From assembly GCF_003952365.1 (NCBI RefSeq), contig NZ_CP034443.1:1233001-1297000 (forward strand): a stretch of DNA of 64,000 bases. The letters are read 5' to 3'. The stretch comes from Mesorhizobium sp. M9A.F.Ca.ET.002.03.1.2 (lineage in GTDB: Bacteria > Pseudomonadota > Alphaproteobacteria > Rhizobiales > Rhizobiaceae). Positions 1-10,821 of this stretch are shown here, one piece after another. The notes beneath the pieces were generated by a model. It saw only the letters and a list, made by a program, of their open reading frames with translations, had not been told where the DNA came from and did not search any database. A program made the position numbers and the translations under genes. The stretch's first letter is position 1. Every line of letters begins with the position of its first letter.

Positions 1-1
1 T

Positions 2-715
2 GTGGCAGCCGCCGGCAGCGTCACCGCAGCGTTCCACCTCACTGGCCAGGTCTGCACCTCGGCCGAACGGTTCTTCGTCGTCGATGCCGTTCACGACCGC
101 TTTATCGAGCTGTTTGCCGAAAAGACGCGCGCGCTGCGCATCGGCAATGGGCTGGACAAGACCGAGATCGGGCCGCTGGTCAGCGAGGCGGCGCGGGCAA
201 AGGTCATGCGGCTGGTCGACGACGCGGTGCGCAACGGCGCCAAGGCGGTCACCGGCGGGCGTATTCCGCCGGCGCATACTATCGGCTGGTTCTACGAGCC
301 GACGATCCTGACCGGCGTCACCCCAGACATGGCGATCGTGCGCGAGGAGTGTTTCGGGCCGGTCGCCGCGATCTGCCGGGTGAAAAATTTTGACGAGGCG
401 ATAGAGCTCGCCAATGACAGCCCGTTCGGGCTCGGCGCCTCGGTCTTCACCACCGATCTTGCCGAAGCGCACGAGGCCGCTGAACGGCTCGAGGCCGGCA
501 TGGTCTGGGTCAACAATCCGCTGATCGACAATGACGCGCTGCCCTTCGGCGGCTGGAAGGCGTCTGGCCTCGGCCGTGAGCTCGGCCGCCAGGGGCTCGA
601 TGCCTTTCGCCGCTCGAAGATGGTCATCATCGACCACAAGCCAGCGATCCAGGACTGGTGGTATCCCTATCCCGACAGCTGGTTCCGCGAGGCCGGGGGC
701 CGCAAGCATGTCTGA
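2..715 (+). CDS. aldehyde dehydrogenase, C-terminal part (5' end outside window)
   Basis: This is the C-terminal 237 residues of an NAD(P)-dependent aldehyde dehydrogenase; full members are about 480-500 aa, so most of the coenzyme-binding half lies before the window. Visible motifs are the catalytic cysteine in GQVCTSAER (residue 18 of the visible part), EECFGP at 115-120, and PFGGWKASGLGRE at 181-193. The tail WWYPYPDSWF near the end is a subfamily feature. The first codon seen (GTG) is internal. The gene converges on an SDR dehydrogenase and sits beside a PotABCD-like transporter and its regulator, so oxidation of an amine-derived aldehyde such as aminobutyraldehyde or betaine aldehyde is plausible. 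That substrate is inferred from context only. Confidence 0.9.
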   Translation: MAAAGSVTAAFHLTGQVCTSAERFFVVDAVHDRFIELFAEKTRALRIGNGLDKTEIGPLVSEAARAKVMRLVDDAVRNGAKAVTGGRIPPAHTIGWFYEPTILTGVTPDMAIVREECFGPVAAICRVKNFDEAIELANDSPFGLGASVFTTDLAEAHEAAERLEAGMVWVNNPLIDNDALPFGGWKASGLGRELGRQGLDAFRRSKMVIIDHKPAIQDWWYPYPDSWFREAGGRKHV

Positions 716-738
716 CGCAGCATGGCAGAAGCGGAGCG

Positions 739-1500
739 TCAGCCGATGCTTTCGCCGCCATCGATCACCAGCGCCTGGCCGGTCATGAAGGACGAGCGGT
801 CGGAGACGAGAAACAGGATTGCCTCGGCTATTTCTTCCGCGGCGGCCCAGCGCTGCATGGGGATCTTGGTGCGGACGTAGCGTTCGATCGCGTCCCGCCC
901 GCCCATCTGGGCGATGAACGGCTCGTTGAAGGGCGTGTCGACCCAGCCCGGACAAAGCGCGTTGACGCGGACATTGTGTCGGGCATAGTCGAGCGACATC
1001 TGCCGGGTCATCGCCACCACGGCGTGCTTCGAGGTTGCATAGGCGATCATCTCGCGGTCGTAGAACACACCCGAATTCGAGGCGGTATTCAGGATGACGC
1101 CGCCGCCCTGTTCGATCATCGATGGCATGACGAGCCTGGCCGCGAGGAACTGCGCCCGCACATTGATCCGCCAGGAGGCATCCATGCCGTCGGTACCGAC
1201 TTCGGTCAGCGTGCCGCCGACCTGAACGCCGGCGTGATTGTGCAGGATGTCGATCCGGCCATGTTTGCCCAGTGTGCTCGTAACGAGCTGCTCGACCGCC
1301 GCGTCGTCGCCGACATCGGTGGCGATCGCCTCGGCCCGGCCGCCTGCCGCACGGATGTCAAAAGCCGTCGCTTCGCCGGCAGCCTGATCCCTGTCGGCGA
1401 TCACCACCACCGCCCCTTCCCTGGCCATGATGATGGCGCCGGCGCGCCCGATGCCGGAACCGGCGCCTGTCACCACGGCGATGCGGTCTTTCAGAATCAT
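739..1500 (-). CDS. SDR-family NAD(P)-dependent oxidoreductase
   Basis: A 253-aa classical short-chain dehydrogenase. The cofactor motif TGAGSGIG is at residues 11-18, an NHAG variant of the NNAG motif is at 88-91, and the catalytic set is Ser141, Tyr154 and Lys158 (YATSK). The C-terminal DGG motif near 249 is typical. The open frame continues upstream into the permease region, but the ATG at 1500 (MILKDRIAVV) gives the normal family length. It lies 11 bp downstream of a spermidine/putrescine-type permease on the same strand, so it is probably the last gene of that operon and may oxidise an alcohol or amino alcohol made from the imported substrate. The substrate is unknown. Confidence 0.9.
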   Translation of the reverse strand: MILKDRIAVVTGAGSGIGRAGAIIMAREGAVVVIADRDQAAGEATAFDIRAAGGRAEAIATDVGDDAAVEQLVTSTLGKHGRIDILHNHAGVQVGGTLTEVGTDGMDASWRINVRAQFLAARLVMPSMIEQGGGVILNTASNSGVFYDREMIAYATSKHAVVAMTRQMSLDYARHNVRVNALCPGWVDTPFNEPFIAQMGGRDAIERYVRTKIPMQRWAAAEEIAEAILFLVSDRSSFMTGQALVIDGGESIG

Positions 1501-1511
1501 GCGTGCGACTT

Positions 1512-2324
1512 TCAGCTTGATGGTTTGCGTTGGCGCAGCTGCCATTGGGCAAGCACGACGAGCAGCACCGAGGCGACGAGGACGATCGTCGCGATGGCGT
1601 TGATTTCCGGCGTGACTCCACGCCGGATCGAGGCAAAGACATAGATCGGCAATGTCGTCTGCGCGCCGGCGACGAAGAAGGCGACGATGAAATCGTCGAA
1701 GGAGAAGGTGAATGCGAGCAGGAAGCCGGCGATTACCGCCGGCATGATCTGCGGCAACACGATCGAGCGGAACGTCGTCAGGGGAGTGGCATAGAGATCG
1801 CTCGACGCCTCGACCAGATTGCGGTCGAGGCTGCCGAGGCGGGTGCCGACGATCATCGCCACCAGCGCCATCGAAAACAGGCCGTGCGCGGCGACGATCG
1901 ACCCGTAGCCGAGCGTCAGGCGTGGCGGCTGGTCGTTCGGCCACAGCGAAGCGAGAAACGGATTGACGACGCCAAACAACTGGACGAGCGCGACCAGCGT
2001 CGAGATACCGATGACGACGCCCGGAACGACGATCGCAGCCCCGAAAAGCACATCGAAAACGGCTCGCGTGCGCACGCCGACGCGCGCCAGACCAAGCGCT
2101 GCCGCGGTGCCGCAGAGTGCGGCGAGCAGGGCGCTGGTGGTGGCGATGAACAGGCTGTTCTTCAGCGCCTCGACCAGGAACGGGTTCGACAGCGCCTTGC
2201 CGTACCACTGCACCGAGAAGCCGGTGAGCTCGCTGGCGTGGCGGCCCGCATTGAAGGAGAACAGCACCACCAGCGCGATCGGCAGGTACAGGAAGGCAAA
2301 GACCGCTACGACGAAGGCGCGCAT
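1512..2324 (-). CDS. ABC transporter permease, PotC-like (spermidine/putrescine class)
   Basis: A 270-aa inner-membrane permease with about six hydrophobic segments. The EAA loop (LVEASSDLYATPLTTF, near residue 170) contacts the ATPase. The composition and the DDFIVAFFVAGAQTTLPIYV segment are typical of PotC/YdcV proteins. The ATG at 2324 overlaps the stop of the upstream permease gene by one base (TGATG), which indicates translational coupling. With the PotB-like partner it should form the transmembrane channel of the polyamine-type importer encoded between 1.5 and 5.5 kb. Confidence 0.9.
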   Translation of the reverse strand: MRAFVVAVFAFLYLPIALVVLFSFNAGRHASELTGFSVQWYGKALSNPFLVEALKNSLFIATTSALLAALCGTAAALGLARVGVRTRAVFDVLFGAAIVVPGVVIGISTLVALVQLFGVVNPFLASLWPNDQPPRLTLGYGSIVAAHGLFSMALVAMIVGTRLGSLDRNLVEASSDLYATPLTTFRSIVLPQIMPAVIAGFLLAFTFSFDDFIVAFFVAGAQTTLPIYVFASIRRGVTPEINAIATIVLVASVLLVVLAQWQLRQRKPSS

Positions 2325-3238
2325 CAGATCAGATCCACCCGGCGGGCGCCCGAGAGCCTGGTCGAAATGCGGTTGGCGGCGATCAGCACCACCACCGAAA
2401 CCAGAACCAGCGTGATGGCGATTGCCGATCCGAACGGCCAGTTGCGCGATTGCAGGAACAGATCGACCAGCGCGTTGCCAATGAAGAAGACCTTGCCGCC
2501 GCCGAGCAGCGTCGGGATCAGGTATTCGCCAAGCAGCAGGATCATGACCAGCGAGAAGCCGGTCATCACACCCGGCAGCGACAGCCGCAGCGTCACGCCC
2601 AGGAATGTCGAGACGGGCGTCGCGCCGAGATCGGCGGAGGCCTCCAGCAGCCGGCGGTCGAGACGTTCGAGGCTGACATAGATCGGCAGGATCATCAGCG
2701 GCAGATAGCCATAGACGATGCCGAGCAAGACCGCGCCCGGCGTGTTGATCAGCCGCACATCTTCGAATCCGACATAGGCCAGCAATGCCGGGATGCCGCG
2801 CCCGCCAAGGACATACATCCAGGCGTAGGTTCGCATCAGAAGGCTGGTCCAGAACGGGATGACGACGAGTGCTAGCAGGATCAGCCGCCACCGCTCCGGC
2901 GCGCGCAAGGCAAGGTAATAGGCAACCGGATAGGCGACGACGAGACAGGCCAATGCGCCCGCCGGCGCCAGCACCATCGTGTTCCAGAAGGCAGTCGCCC
3001 GCGCCGGAAGATTGGCATATTGCGCCAGGGTGAAAGCGGCTTGGTAGCCGCCTTCCGGTGCCCGCTCGCCGACGCTGAAAACGGCGATCGCGACGAACGG
3101 CAAGACCAGAAAGATCACCAGCCACGCGGTTGCTGGACCGAGCAGCAGGGCGGTCAGGAGATTATGACGAAGGACATTGCTGCGCATTGAAAACCGCCCG
3201 CTGCCGGCGGACATCTGCCCGCCGGTGGTTGCCTGCAT
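2324..3238 (-). CDS. ABC transporter permease, PotB-like (spermidine/putrescine class)
   Basis: A 304-aa inner-membrane permease with six predicted hydrophobic segments and an EAA loop (LLEASADLGATPVSTF) near residue 210. It is the first permease of the PotB/PotC pair. Three starts are possible: a TTG at 3262 that overlaps the stop of the binding-protein gene, an ATG at 3238 and an ATG at 3214. None has a strong Shine-Dalgarno sequence. I chose 3238; the 5' boundary is uncertain by about 16 codons. It lies tightly between the binding-protein gene and the PotC-like gene. Confidence 0.87.
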   Translation of the reverse strand: MQATTGGQMSAGSGRFSMRSNVLRHNLLTALLLGPATAWLVIFLVLPFVAIAVFSVGERAPEGGYQAAFTLAQYANLPARATAFWNTMVLAPAGALACLVVAYPVAYYLALRAPERWRLILLALVVIPFWTSLLMRTYAWMYVLGGRGIPALLAYVGFEDVRLINTPGAVLLGIVYGYLPLMILPIYVSLERLDRRLLEASADLGATPVSTFLGVTLRLSLPGVMTGFSLVMILLLGEYLIPTLLGGGKVFFIGNALVDLFLQSRNWPFGSAIAITLVLVSVVVLIAANRISTRLSGARRVDLI

Positions 3239-3258
3239 CGGACCATGGCCCGGCCGGT

Positions 3259-4422
3259 TCAAGCCGACTTGAAGCGTGCCATCAATTCGGCCCGGCCCGG
3301 ATCGGTCAGCGTCGCGGCAGCACCGAATTCCAGCGGAGTCAACAGATCCGCCGCCGGATAGAGGATCGGATTGTCCATCACCTCCTTGGGCAGCAGCGCA
3401 TTGACCCGCGCATCGGTGGAAGGCGCACCGTTGGCCAGGTGCTCCTTGACCGCGACTTTCGGGTCCATCAGATAGTTGAGCAGGGCATAGCCGGCGGGCT
3501 TGTTGGGCGCATCCTTCGGAATGGCGTAGAAGTCGGTCCAGATCTCGCCGCCCTCCTTGCCGAGCACATAGGCGATCTCGGGGATGTCGCGGTGGAGCTG
3601 CGCTCCGTCATTGGTCCAGCACATCGTCATCCAGGCGTCGCCGGCGCGCATCGACGGCTGATAGTCGCTGGAAACCGCGAACAGATGCGGCTTGACCTTC
3701 AGCAGCAGTTCCTCCGCCTTGGCGAGCTCGTCCTGCTTCAGCGAGTTGAACGAGAAGCCGAAATATTTCAGCGCATTGCCGATCGTGGTGAGCTGGTAGT
3801 CATGAACCATGGTCCGGCCGTCGCCCTCGGCCATGGCCGTGTCCCAGAATTCCTTCCAATTCGTCATCGGCTTGGCGAGCTTGCTGGTGTTGACGGCAAA
3901 TCCGGTGGTGCCCCAGTTTTTCGGCACCGCGTAGGTCACGCCGTCGATCGTGCCTTCCGAGGTGAAGCGCGCGTCCTGCTGCGAGCCGTCGAAATTCGCA
4001 AGCTTGGCCATGTCGAGCGCTTCGATGATGTCGAGCTTCTTGTAGGTGGAAATCGTATAATTGGTCGGAACGAAAAGGCTCCAGCCCGAGGCGCCGGCCT
4101 GCAGCTTGGCCAGCATCTCCTCGTTTGACCCGAACACATTGACCTCGACGGCGACGCCGGTCTCGGCCTGGAAATTCTCGAACGTCGCCGGGTCGTGATA
4201 ATTGGGCCAGGTGGCGATCGACATGCGGTCGCCAAGCCCCTCCTGGGCGAAGGCCGGCGACGGCATGATGCCAAGCTCGCGGGCCATCACGGCAGTTGCG
4301 ATGCCAAGGCCGGTAAGGCCAAGGAACTCGCGGCGGCCGATGGAACCGCGCTTCAGCCGCATCAACTGGTCGACGAATTTCTCAGGGTTTATCGGCAGTC
4401 CGTCACGATATGATTTCGACAT
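3259..4422 (-). CDS. ABC transporter substrate-binding protein, PotD-like, Tat-exported
   Basis: A 387-aa periplasmic solute-binding protein of the PotD/PotF class. The N-terminus carries a twin-arginine signal (SIGRREFLGL, Arg30-Arg31) followed by a hydrophobic stretch ending at AFAQEG. The mature part opens with RMSIATWPNYHDP, as in polyamine-binding proteins, and ends with the usual DPGRAELMARFKSA region. A longer open frame exists upstream, but the ATG at 4422 (MSKSYRDG) fits the family. It overlaps the 3' end of the ATPase gene by 20 bp, so the operon order is ATPase, binding protein, two permeases, SDR. A bulky or zwitterionic amine other than polyamine remains possible as ligand. Confidence 0.9.
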   Translation of the reverse strand: MSKSYRDGLPINPEKFVDQLMRLKRGSIGRREFLGLTGLGIATAVMARELGIMPSPAFAQEGLGDRMSIATWPNYHDPATFENFQAETGVAVEVNVFGSNEEMLAKLQAGASGWSLFVPTNYTISTYKKLDIIEALDMAKLANFDGSQQDARFTSEGTIDGVTYAVPKNWGTTGFAVNTSKLAKPMTNWKEFWDTAMAEGDGRTMVHDYQLTTIGNALKYFGFSFNSLKQDELAKAEELLLKVKPHLFAVSSDYQPSMRAGDAWMTMCWTNDGAQLHRDIPEIAYVLGKEGGEIWTDFYAIPKDAPNKPAGYALLNYLMDPKVAVKEHLANGAPSTDARVNALLPKEVMDNPILYPAADLLTPLEFGAAATLTDPGRAELMARFKSA

Positions 4423-5539
4423 GTTTGTTTTCCCTCTGGTTGGTCCCGTTGTTCTTGGGGTCCGGAAACGCGAGCGGCGTTCCGGCGGTGAAGCCGATGG
4501 CGACGGGTTCACCCGGCTTGAAGAGATTTCCACTGCCGATCAGGTGATCGGCCTTGGCGAGCAGCGTTCCGATACCCCCGACCTCGATCGCATATTCCGC
4601 GGTCGAGCCCAGAAAGATCCGGTTGCGGACAACGCCGTTCAGCCGGCCGTTTCCCGGTGCGCTGAGGTTTAAGGATTCAGGACGCAGGCTGACCGAAACG
4701 GTCTCGCCCTTTTGCAGCGAAGTCCGCTCGCGCGCGACGATGACGGTGCCGTCGGCAAGCGCCACCTCGACGAGATTGCCCGAGTGCCCGTCGACCTTGC
4801 CGCTCAAGAGATTGGTCTTGCCGACGAAGTCCGCGACGAAGAGATCGGCGGGTTCGTCATAGATCTCGCTCGGCTGCCCGAGCTGGACGATGCGCCCGCC
4901 ATTCATGACGCAGACGAAATCGCTCATCGACAGCGCTTCTTCCTGGTCGTGCGTGACAAGCACGAAGGTGATGCCGATCTCGCGCTGCAGGTTCTGCAAC
5001 TCTATCTGCATGTCGGTGCGCAACTTCTTGTCGAGCGCCGCCAGCGGTTCGTCGAGCAGCAGCACCGCCGGCTTGTTGACCAGCGCGCGCGCCAGGGCGA
5101 CACGCTGCTGCTGGCCGCCGGAAAGCTCGTGGATCTTGCGGCGGCCGTAGCCGGCAAGCCGCACCATGGCGAGCGCCTCGCCTGCCCTCAGGCTGATCTC
5201 CCGCGACGACAGCCGCGGCCGTGCCTGGCGCAGACCGTAAGCGATGTTGTCCTCGACATCCAGATGCGGAAACAGCGCGTATTGCTGGAACACCATGTTG
5301 ACCGGCCGCCGATAGGGCGGCGTGCCGGCCATGTCACGGCCACGGATGAAGACTGCGCCTTCACTCGGCTGTTCGAAGCCGCCGATCATGCGCAGGCAGG
5401 TCGTCTTGCCGCAGCCGGACGGCCCGAGCAAGGCGACAAAGGCAGACGGCGGGACGGCAAGGTCGATGCCGCTGACCGCGGTTACGCTGCCGTAGCGTTT
5501 GGTAACCCCGCGAAACTCGATGTCTGGCACTGCGGTCAA
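4403..5539 (-). CDS. ABC transporter ATP-binding protein, PotA-like
   Basis: A cytoplasmic ATPase of about 378 aa with Walker A GPSGCGKTT (residues 39-47), signature LSGGQQQRVALARAL, Walker B VLLLDEPLAALD and a C-terminal TOBE-type domain, as in PotA. No ATG lies at the expected 5' end. A TTG at 5539 is preceded by GGAG eight bases upstream; a GTG at 5530 and a TTG at 5587 are alternatives. It is the first gene of the transporter operon and is divergent from the LuxR-type regulator. The intergenic region holds an inverted repeat that may control both. Confidence 0.88.
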   Translation of the reverse strand: MTAVPDIEFRGVTKRYGSVTAVSGIDLAVPPSAFVALLGPSGCGKTTCLRMIGGFEQPSEGAVFIRGRDMAGTPPYRRPVNMVFQQYALFPHLDVEDNIAYGLRQARPRLSSREISLRAGEALAMVRLAGYGRRKIHELSGGQQQRVALARALVNKPAVLLLDEPLAALDKKLRTDMQIELQNLQREIGITFVLVTHDQEEALSMSDFVCVMNGGRIVQLGQPSEIYDEPADLFVADFVGKTNLLSGKVDGHSGNLVEVALADGTVIVARERTSLQKGETVSVSLRPESLNLSAPGNGRLNGVVRNRIFLGSTAEYAIEVGGIGTLLAKADHLIGSGNLFKPGEPVAIGFTAGTPLAFPDPKNNGTNQRENKHVEIIS

Positions 5540-5598
5540 AGCTGCGGCTCCAGCGATAAGGCAATTTTGAAACGCTATCAGAGCCAACGGTGACTAGT

Positions 5599-5620
5599 AT
5601 ATACCTCGCAGGTGGTATAT
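5599..5620. promoter_or_regulatory. inverted repeat between the polyamine-type operon and the LuxR regulator
   Basis: A 7-bp perfect inverted repeat, ATATACC (5599-5605) and GGTATAT (5614-5620), with an 8-bp spacer. A third half-site GGTATA lies at 5645-5650, overlapping the AAGGGG ribosome-binding sequence of the regulator gene. The stretch is AT-rich against a GC-rich background and sits between divergent starts at about 5539 and 5653. This is the expected arrangement for an operator of the adjacent regulator, but binding is inferred. Confidence 0.45.
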
Positions 5621-5652
5621 TCGGTGTATTTTCTCGTTTAAAGGGGTATAAA

Positions 5653-6465
5653 TTGAGCGTGTCGCGTGCCGATGAATACAACCAGCTCGCCACGCTCATC
5701 GCCGCGACACGGGAGACGAGCGGCGAGCTCTTCGGCAAGGCGATGGTCGCCTGGCTCCGGCAGCATGTCAGCTTCGACCACTGTGTGATCTTCGGCTATC
5801 GCGGCGCATCGCGCCCTCCGCTGCTGTTCGAGACGTTCTCGCCGACCGAAAGCCACGTCTTCGTCGCGCTCTATCAGGAAGGGCCGTATCTGCTCGACCC
5901 GTTCCACCACGCGGCGGTCGAGCGTAAGGAAGGTTTTTGGCGAATGCGCGAACTGGCGCCGGACCGCTTTTACGCCAGCGAGTATTACCGCTCCTACTAT
6001 AGTCAGACCAAGCTGGCCGAGGAGGTCGGTTTCTTCGTGCCGCTGCCAGGAAAGGACGCGCTGGTGGTCTCGCTGATGCGACTGCACTTTTCGGGCCCTT
6101 TCGGAACCGCCGATGCCAGGCTGCTGCGCGACATGGCGCCGGCGGTGATCAGCTTCGTCAGGCTGCGCTGGCCGGACCTTCCGGCTGACGAACCGGCCGA
6201 GACGAAACAGGACGAGGCGATTGCCCCGGTCGCCGAATTCGAACGTGCTCATATCTGGAAGAGCCTTTCGCTGACGCCGCGCGAAAAGCAGGTGGTCGAT
6301 CTGGTGCTTCAGGGGCATTCCACGGAATCGATCGCCAGGGCGATGCGCATCGTACCGGGAACCGTGAAGGTTCATCGCCGCAACATTTACCGCAAGCTCA
6401 AGATCAAGTCGCAAGCTGGTCTCTTCGCGCGTTTCGTCGAGATCATCGACGCGCGGATTCGCTAA
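5653..6465 (+). CDS. LuxR-family transcriptional regulator
   Basis: A 270-aa regulator with a C-terminal LuxR helix-turn-helix (LSLTPREKQVVDLVLQGHS onward, about residues 208-265, including the recognition region GTVKVHRRNIYRKL). The N-terminal 180 residues look like a GAF/PAS-type ligand-sensing fold and do not match the acyl-homoserine-lactone pocket closely, so it is probably a LuxR solo sensing a metabolite. The chosen start is a TTG at 5653, six bases after AAGGGG; the open frame extends upstream into the intergenic operator, which makes longer starts unlikely. Its divergent orientation suggests it controls the PotABCD-like operon and perhaps itself. Confidence 0.83.
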   Translation: MSVSRADEYNQLATLIAATRETSGELFGKAMVAWLRQHVSFDHCVIFGYRGASRPPLLFETFSPTESHVFVALYQEGPYLLDPFHHAAVERKEGFWRMRELAPDRFYASEYYRSYYSQTKLAEEVGFFVPLPGKDALVVSLMRLHFSGPFGTADARLLRDMAPAVISFVRLRWPDLPADEPAETKQDEAIAPVAEFERAHIWKSLSLTPREKQVVDLVLQGHSTESIARAMRIVPGTVKVHRRNIYRKLKIKSQAGLFARFVEIIDARIR

Positions 6466-6510
6466 GCAGGTTCCGCAAAAGTGTTCCACGGTTTTGCGAT
6501 AAGAACCTGC
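6466..6510. repeat. dispersed palindrome, AAAAGTG..CGGTTTT type
   Basis: Outer arms GCAGGTTC (6466-6473) and GAACCTGC (6503-6510) enclose inner arms CGCAAAA (6474-6480) and TTTTGCG (6492-6498). The core AAAAGTG....CGGTTTT recurs in the palindrome at 38833-38880, and a related form lies at 32051-32100. It starts at the base after the LuxR stop codon. Confidence 0.7.
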
Positions 6511-6530
6511 GACAAGCAAAGTCTTAAGCA

Positions 6531-6557
6531 GACGAAGCAGGCGAAGTCTGCTTCGTC
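6531..6557. terminator. hairpin between convergent genes, probable bidirectional terminator
   Basis: Perfect 10-bp arms GACGAAGCAG and CTGCTTCGTC around a 7-base loop. It lies between the LuxR gene (plus) and the convergent beta-oxidation gene (minus, stop at 6588). There is no strong U tract, so termination efficiency is uncertain. Confidence 0.45.
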
Positions 6558-6587
6558 CGCGATTTCGCAATAACCTCGCTCGGGCGG

Positions 6588-8657
<2,070 letters not shown>

Positions 8658-8741
8658 GTAAACCTCTTGCAGTAATGTGGCCGACCGGGTTTACAGGGCC
8701 GATGCGCGGAAGGGAACCGGCATGTTCGCCGACATCGCCCC

Positions 8742-8880
8742 CTTCGTCATACTGGAGCGAAGCGACGCAGGACCCATGCCGTGAGTTGGCGTGCCGCCGC
8801 GGTGCAGAATTCCGTTTTCGCCGCATTCTTCGACGAAGGTCACGGCATGGATCCTCGGGTCAAGCCCGAGGATGACGAAG
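8742..8880. repeat. intergenic nested inverted-repeat element
   Basis: Three nested pairs can be read. CTTCGTCAT (8742-8750) pairs with ATGACGAAG (8872-8880); CCATGCCGTGA (8774-8784) pairs with TCACGGCATGG (8840-8850); and the right end contains a compact hairpin ATCCTCGGG/CCCGAGGAT (8851-8859, 8865-8873). It fills most of the gap between the beta-oxidation gene start and the sugar permease stop at 8889. It looks like a dispersed Rhizobiales intergenic element and has no coding sign. Confidence 0.6.
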
Positions 8881-8888
8881 ATGGGAAC

Positions 8889-9836
8889 CTAGCGCAGCGC
8901 CTTCTGGCCGCCGGCGGCGGTGATGACGCCGACGATGATCAGCCCGGTCAGCAGCAGACGGACGCCGGCACTGACGCCGAACGTGTTGAGCATGGTCAAA
9001 AGCAGCACCAGGAACAGCGCCGCGCCCCAGACGCCTGGCACATTGGCCTTGCCGCCCGCCACCGACGTGCCGCCAATGACGACCACGGCGATCGAGGCCA
9101 GCAGATACTCATTGCCGATGTCGACATTGGCGCCGCGGAAGTAGCCGGCAAGCAGCGCCCCGTCGAGGCCGCCGAGCGTGCCCGACAGCGTGTAGGTGAG
9201 GAAACGGATGCGGCCGACATTGACGCCGGCCAGCCACGCGGCGCGGATGTTCTGGCCGATCGCCAGCACGGAACGACCATAGATCATGCGCTGCAGCGCG
9301 ATTGCAGCGCCGATGGTGAACAGCACGGTGAGGATCGCCAGCACCGGAATGCCAAGGATCTGCCGGTTGGCGAAATCGGCGAAGCCCGGCGGCGGCTTGA
9401 TCTGCAAGCCGCGCCCGTAGCTGATGTCGACCGACTGGATGATGAAGCTGGCCGACAGCGTGGCGATGATCGGCGGAATGCGCAGCGCCCAGATCAAGAG
9501 ATAGTTGGCGGCGCCGATCGCCATGCCGCAGGCCAGCGCCGCCAGCAGCCCAACGGCGATCATCTGGTCATTGCCGTCCATCACTTTCATGGCGACCGCG
9601 CTGGCGAGGCCGATATTCGCCGGCAATGACAGGTCGACATTGCCCGGCCCGAGCGTGATGACGAACATCTGGCCGACACCAACGATGACGGTGAAGACCG
9701 CGAGCGACAAAGCCGCGGTGATCATGCCGCCTCCACCATAACCGCCTGTGAAAGTGACTGTCGCCAGCCACACCAGCAGCGCGCCGATGAAGGACCAGAT
9801 CCAGGGTTTGGCGAGCAGCGTGCGCAACGATGCCAT
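8889..9836 (-). CDS. sugar ABC transporter permease, RbsC-like (distal copy)
   Basis: A 315-aa hydrophobic protein of the RbsC/branched-chain permease superfamily (BPD_transp_2). The GPGNVDLSLP segment near residue 63 and AVVVIGGTSVAGGKANVPG near 245 are hallmark motifs of this class. About eight to ten membrane segments are visible. It is the last gene of an ATPase-permease-permease set, three bases after the preceding permease. The two permeases differ in sequence and probably form a heterodimer. Confidence 0.9.
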   Translation of the reverse strand: MASLRTLLAKPWIWSFIGALLVWLATVTFTGGYGGGGMITAALSLAVFTVIVGVGQMFVITLGPGNVDLSLPANIGLASAVAMKVMDGNDQMIAVGLLAALACGMAIGAANYLLIWALRIPPIIATLSASFIIQSVDISYGRGLQIKPPPGFADFANRQILGIPVLAILTVLFTIGAAIALQRMIYGRSVLAIGQNIRAAWLAGVNVGRIRFLTYTLSGTLGGLDGALLAGYFRGANVDIGNEYLLASIAVVVIGGTSVAGGKANVPGVWGAALFLVLLLTMLNTFGVSAGVRLLLTGLIIVGVITAAGGQKALR

Positions 9837-9839
9837 CGC

Positions 9840-10820
9840 TCACCTCTCCCTGCGGCTGATCAGCACCCGGGCCGCCAGCACGATGATCAGGATCGCGCCA
9901 TTGGCGGCGACCTGCCAGTCGGGCGGAATGTGCATGAAGGTCAAAAGCGGCGACGCGGCGAGCGCCAAGGTCAGCGCGCCGATCACCGCGCCGATCGGCG
10001 ACACCCGGCCGCCGACGAATTCGCCGCCACCGAGGATGACGCCGGCGATCGACAGCAGCGTGTAGCCATTGCCGATATTGGCATCGGCCGAGGTGGTGAT
10101 GCCGATCAAGGCCATGCCGGACAGCACGCCGAACAGACCGGCCAGCGCAAACAGCACGATCTTGGTCTTGAGCAGCGACCAGCCGGCGCGTTCGAGCGCG
10201 GCGGCATTGCCGCCCGATCCGCGCAGGATCACACCATAGGAGGTGCGCATCAGCCCGAAATAGACGATCGCCGCGATTAGCAGCGCCGCGATGATCGGGA
10301 AAGGAATGAAGGGCGGCTTGAAGGCCATGAGCGACAGCAACCAGTCCGGCGCCTTGCCGCCGGGCTTCGGCAGGGTGAGGATGGCGAGGCCCTGCCAGAC
10401 GAAGCTCATGCCGAGCGTCACCACGATCGAAGGCAGGTTGCGCAGGTGGATCAGCGCGCCGAGCAGCGCATAGACACCGATCGACCCGAGCAGGATCACC
10501 ACGCCGACCAGCGGCGCGTCCTTCAGCCACGTCGCCGTGACGCAGCCGACGAACCCGACGAAGGTGCCGATCGACAGGTCCAGCTCGTTGCCGGCGATGA
10601 CGAACATCTGCGCGATCGTCGCCAGCGCGATCGGGATCGCAAGGTTCAGCATCAGGCTGAAGCCGAAATAGCTGATGGCGCGCGGGTTGAGCCAGGCGAT
10701 CGCCAGCAGCACCAGCACCAGCGACAGCGCCGGCAGCAAGCTGCGCAACAGGCGCGCCCGCGCCAGCTTGCCGCGCTCGGAGGGGCCCTTGGGGCTGGTC
10801 TCGGCGGGTGCTGCCGTCAT
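9840..10820 (-). CDS. sugar ABC transporter permease, RbsC-like (proximal copy)
   Basis: A 326-aa RbsC-class permease. Its N-terminal cytoplasmic stretch (about 30 residues) precedes the first membrane segment. The motif AGNELDLSIGTFVGFVG near residue 75 corresponds to the conserved NxxDLSVG segment, and IAGVILGGGEFVGGRVSPIG near 250 to the second conserved loop. The start lies one base beyond the ATPase stop (10822). It works with the neighbouring permease and the RbsA-type ATPase in uptake of a pentose, hexose or polyol. Confidence 0.9.
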   Translation of the reverse strand: MTAAPAETSPKGPSERGKLARARLLRSLLPALSLVLVLLAIAWLNPRAISYFGFSLMLNLAIPIALATIAQMFVIAGNELDLSIGTFVGFVGCVTATWLKDAPLVGVVILLGSIGVYALLGALIHLRNLPSIVVTLGMSFVWQGLAILTLPKPGGKAPDWLLSLMAFKPPFIPFPIIAALLIAAIVYFGLMRTSYGVILRGSGGNAAALERAGWSLLKTKIVLFALAGLFGVLSGMALIGITTSADANIGNGYTLLSIAGVILGGGEFVGGRVSPIGAVIGALTLALAASPLLTFMHIPPDWQVAANGAILIIVLAARVLISRRER

Positions 10821-10821
10821 C

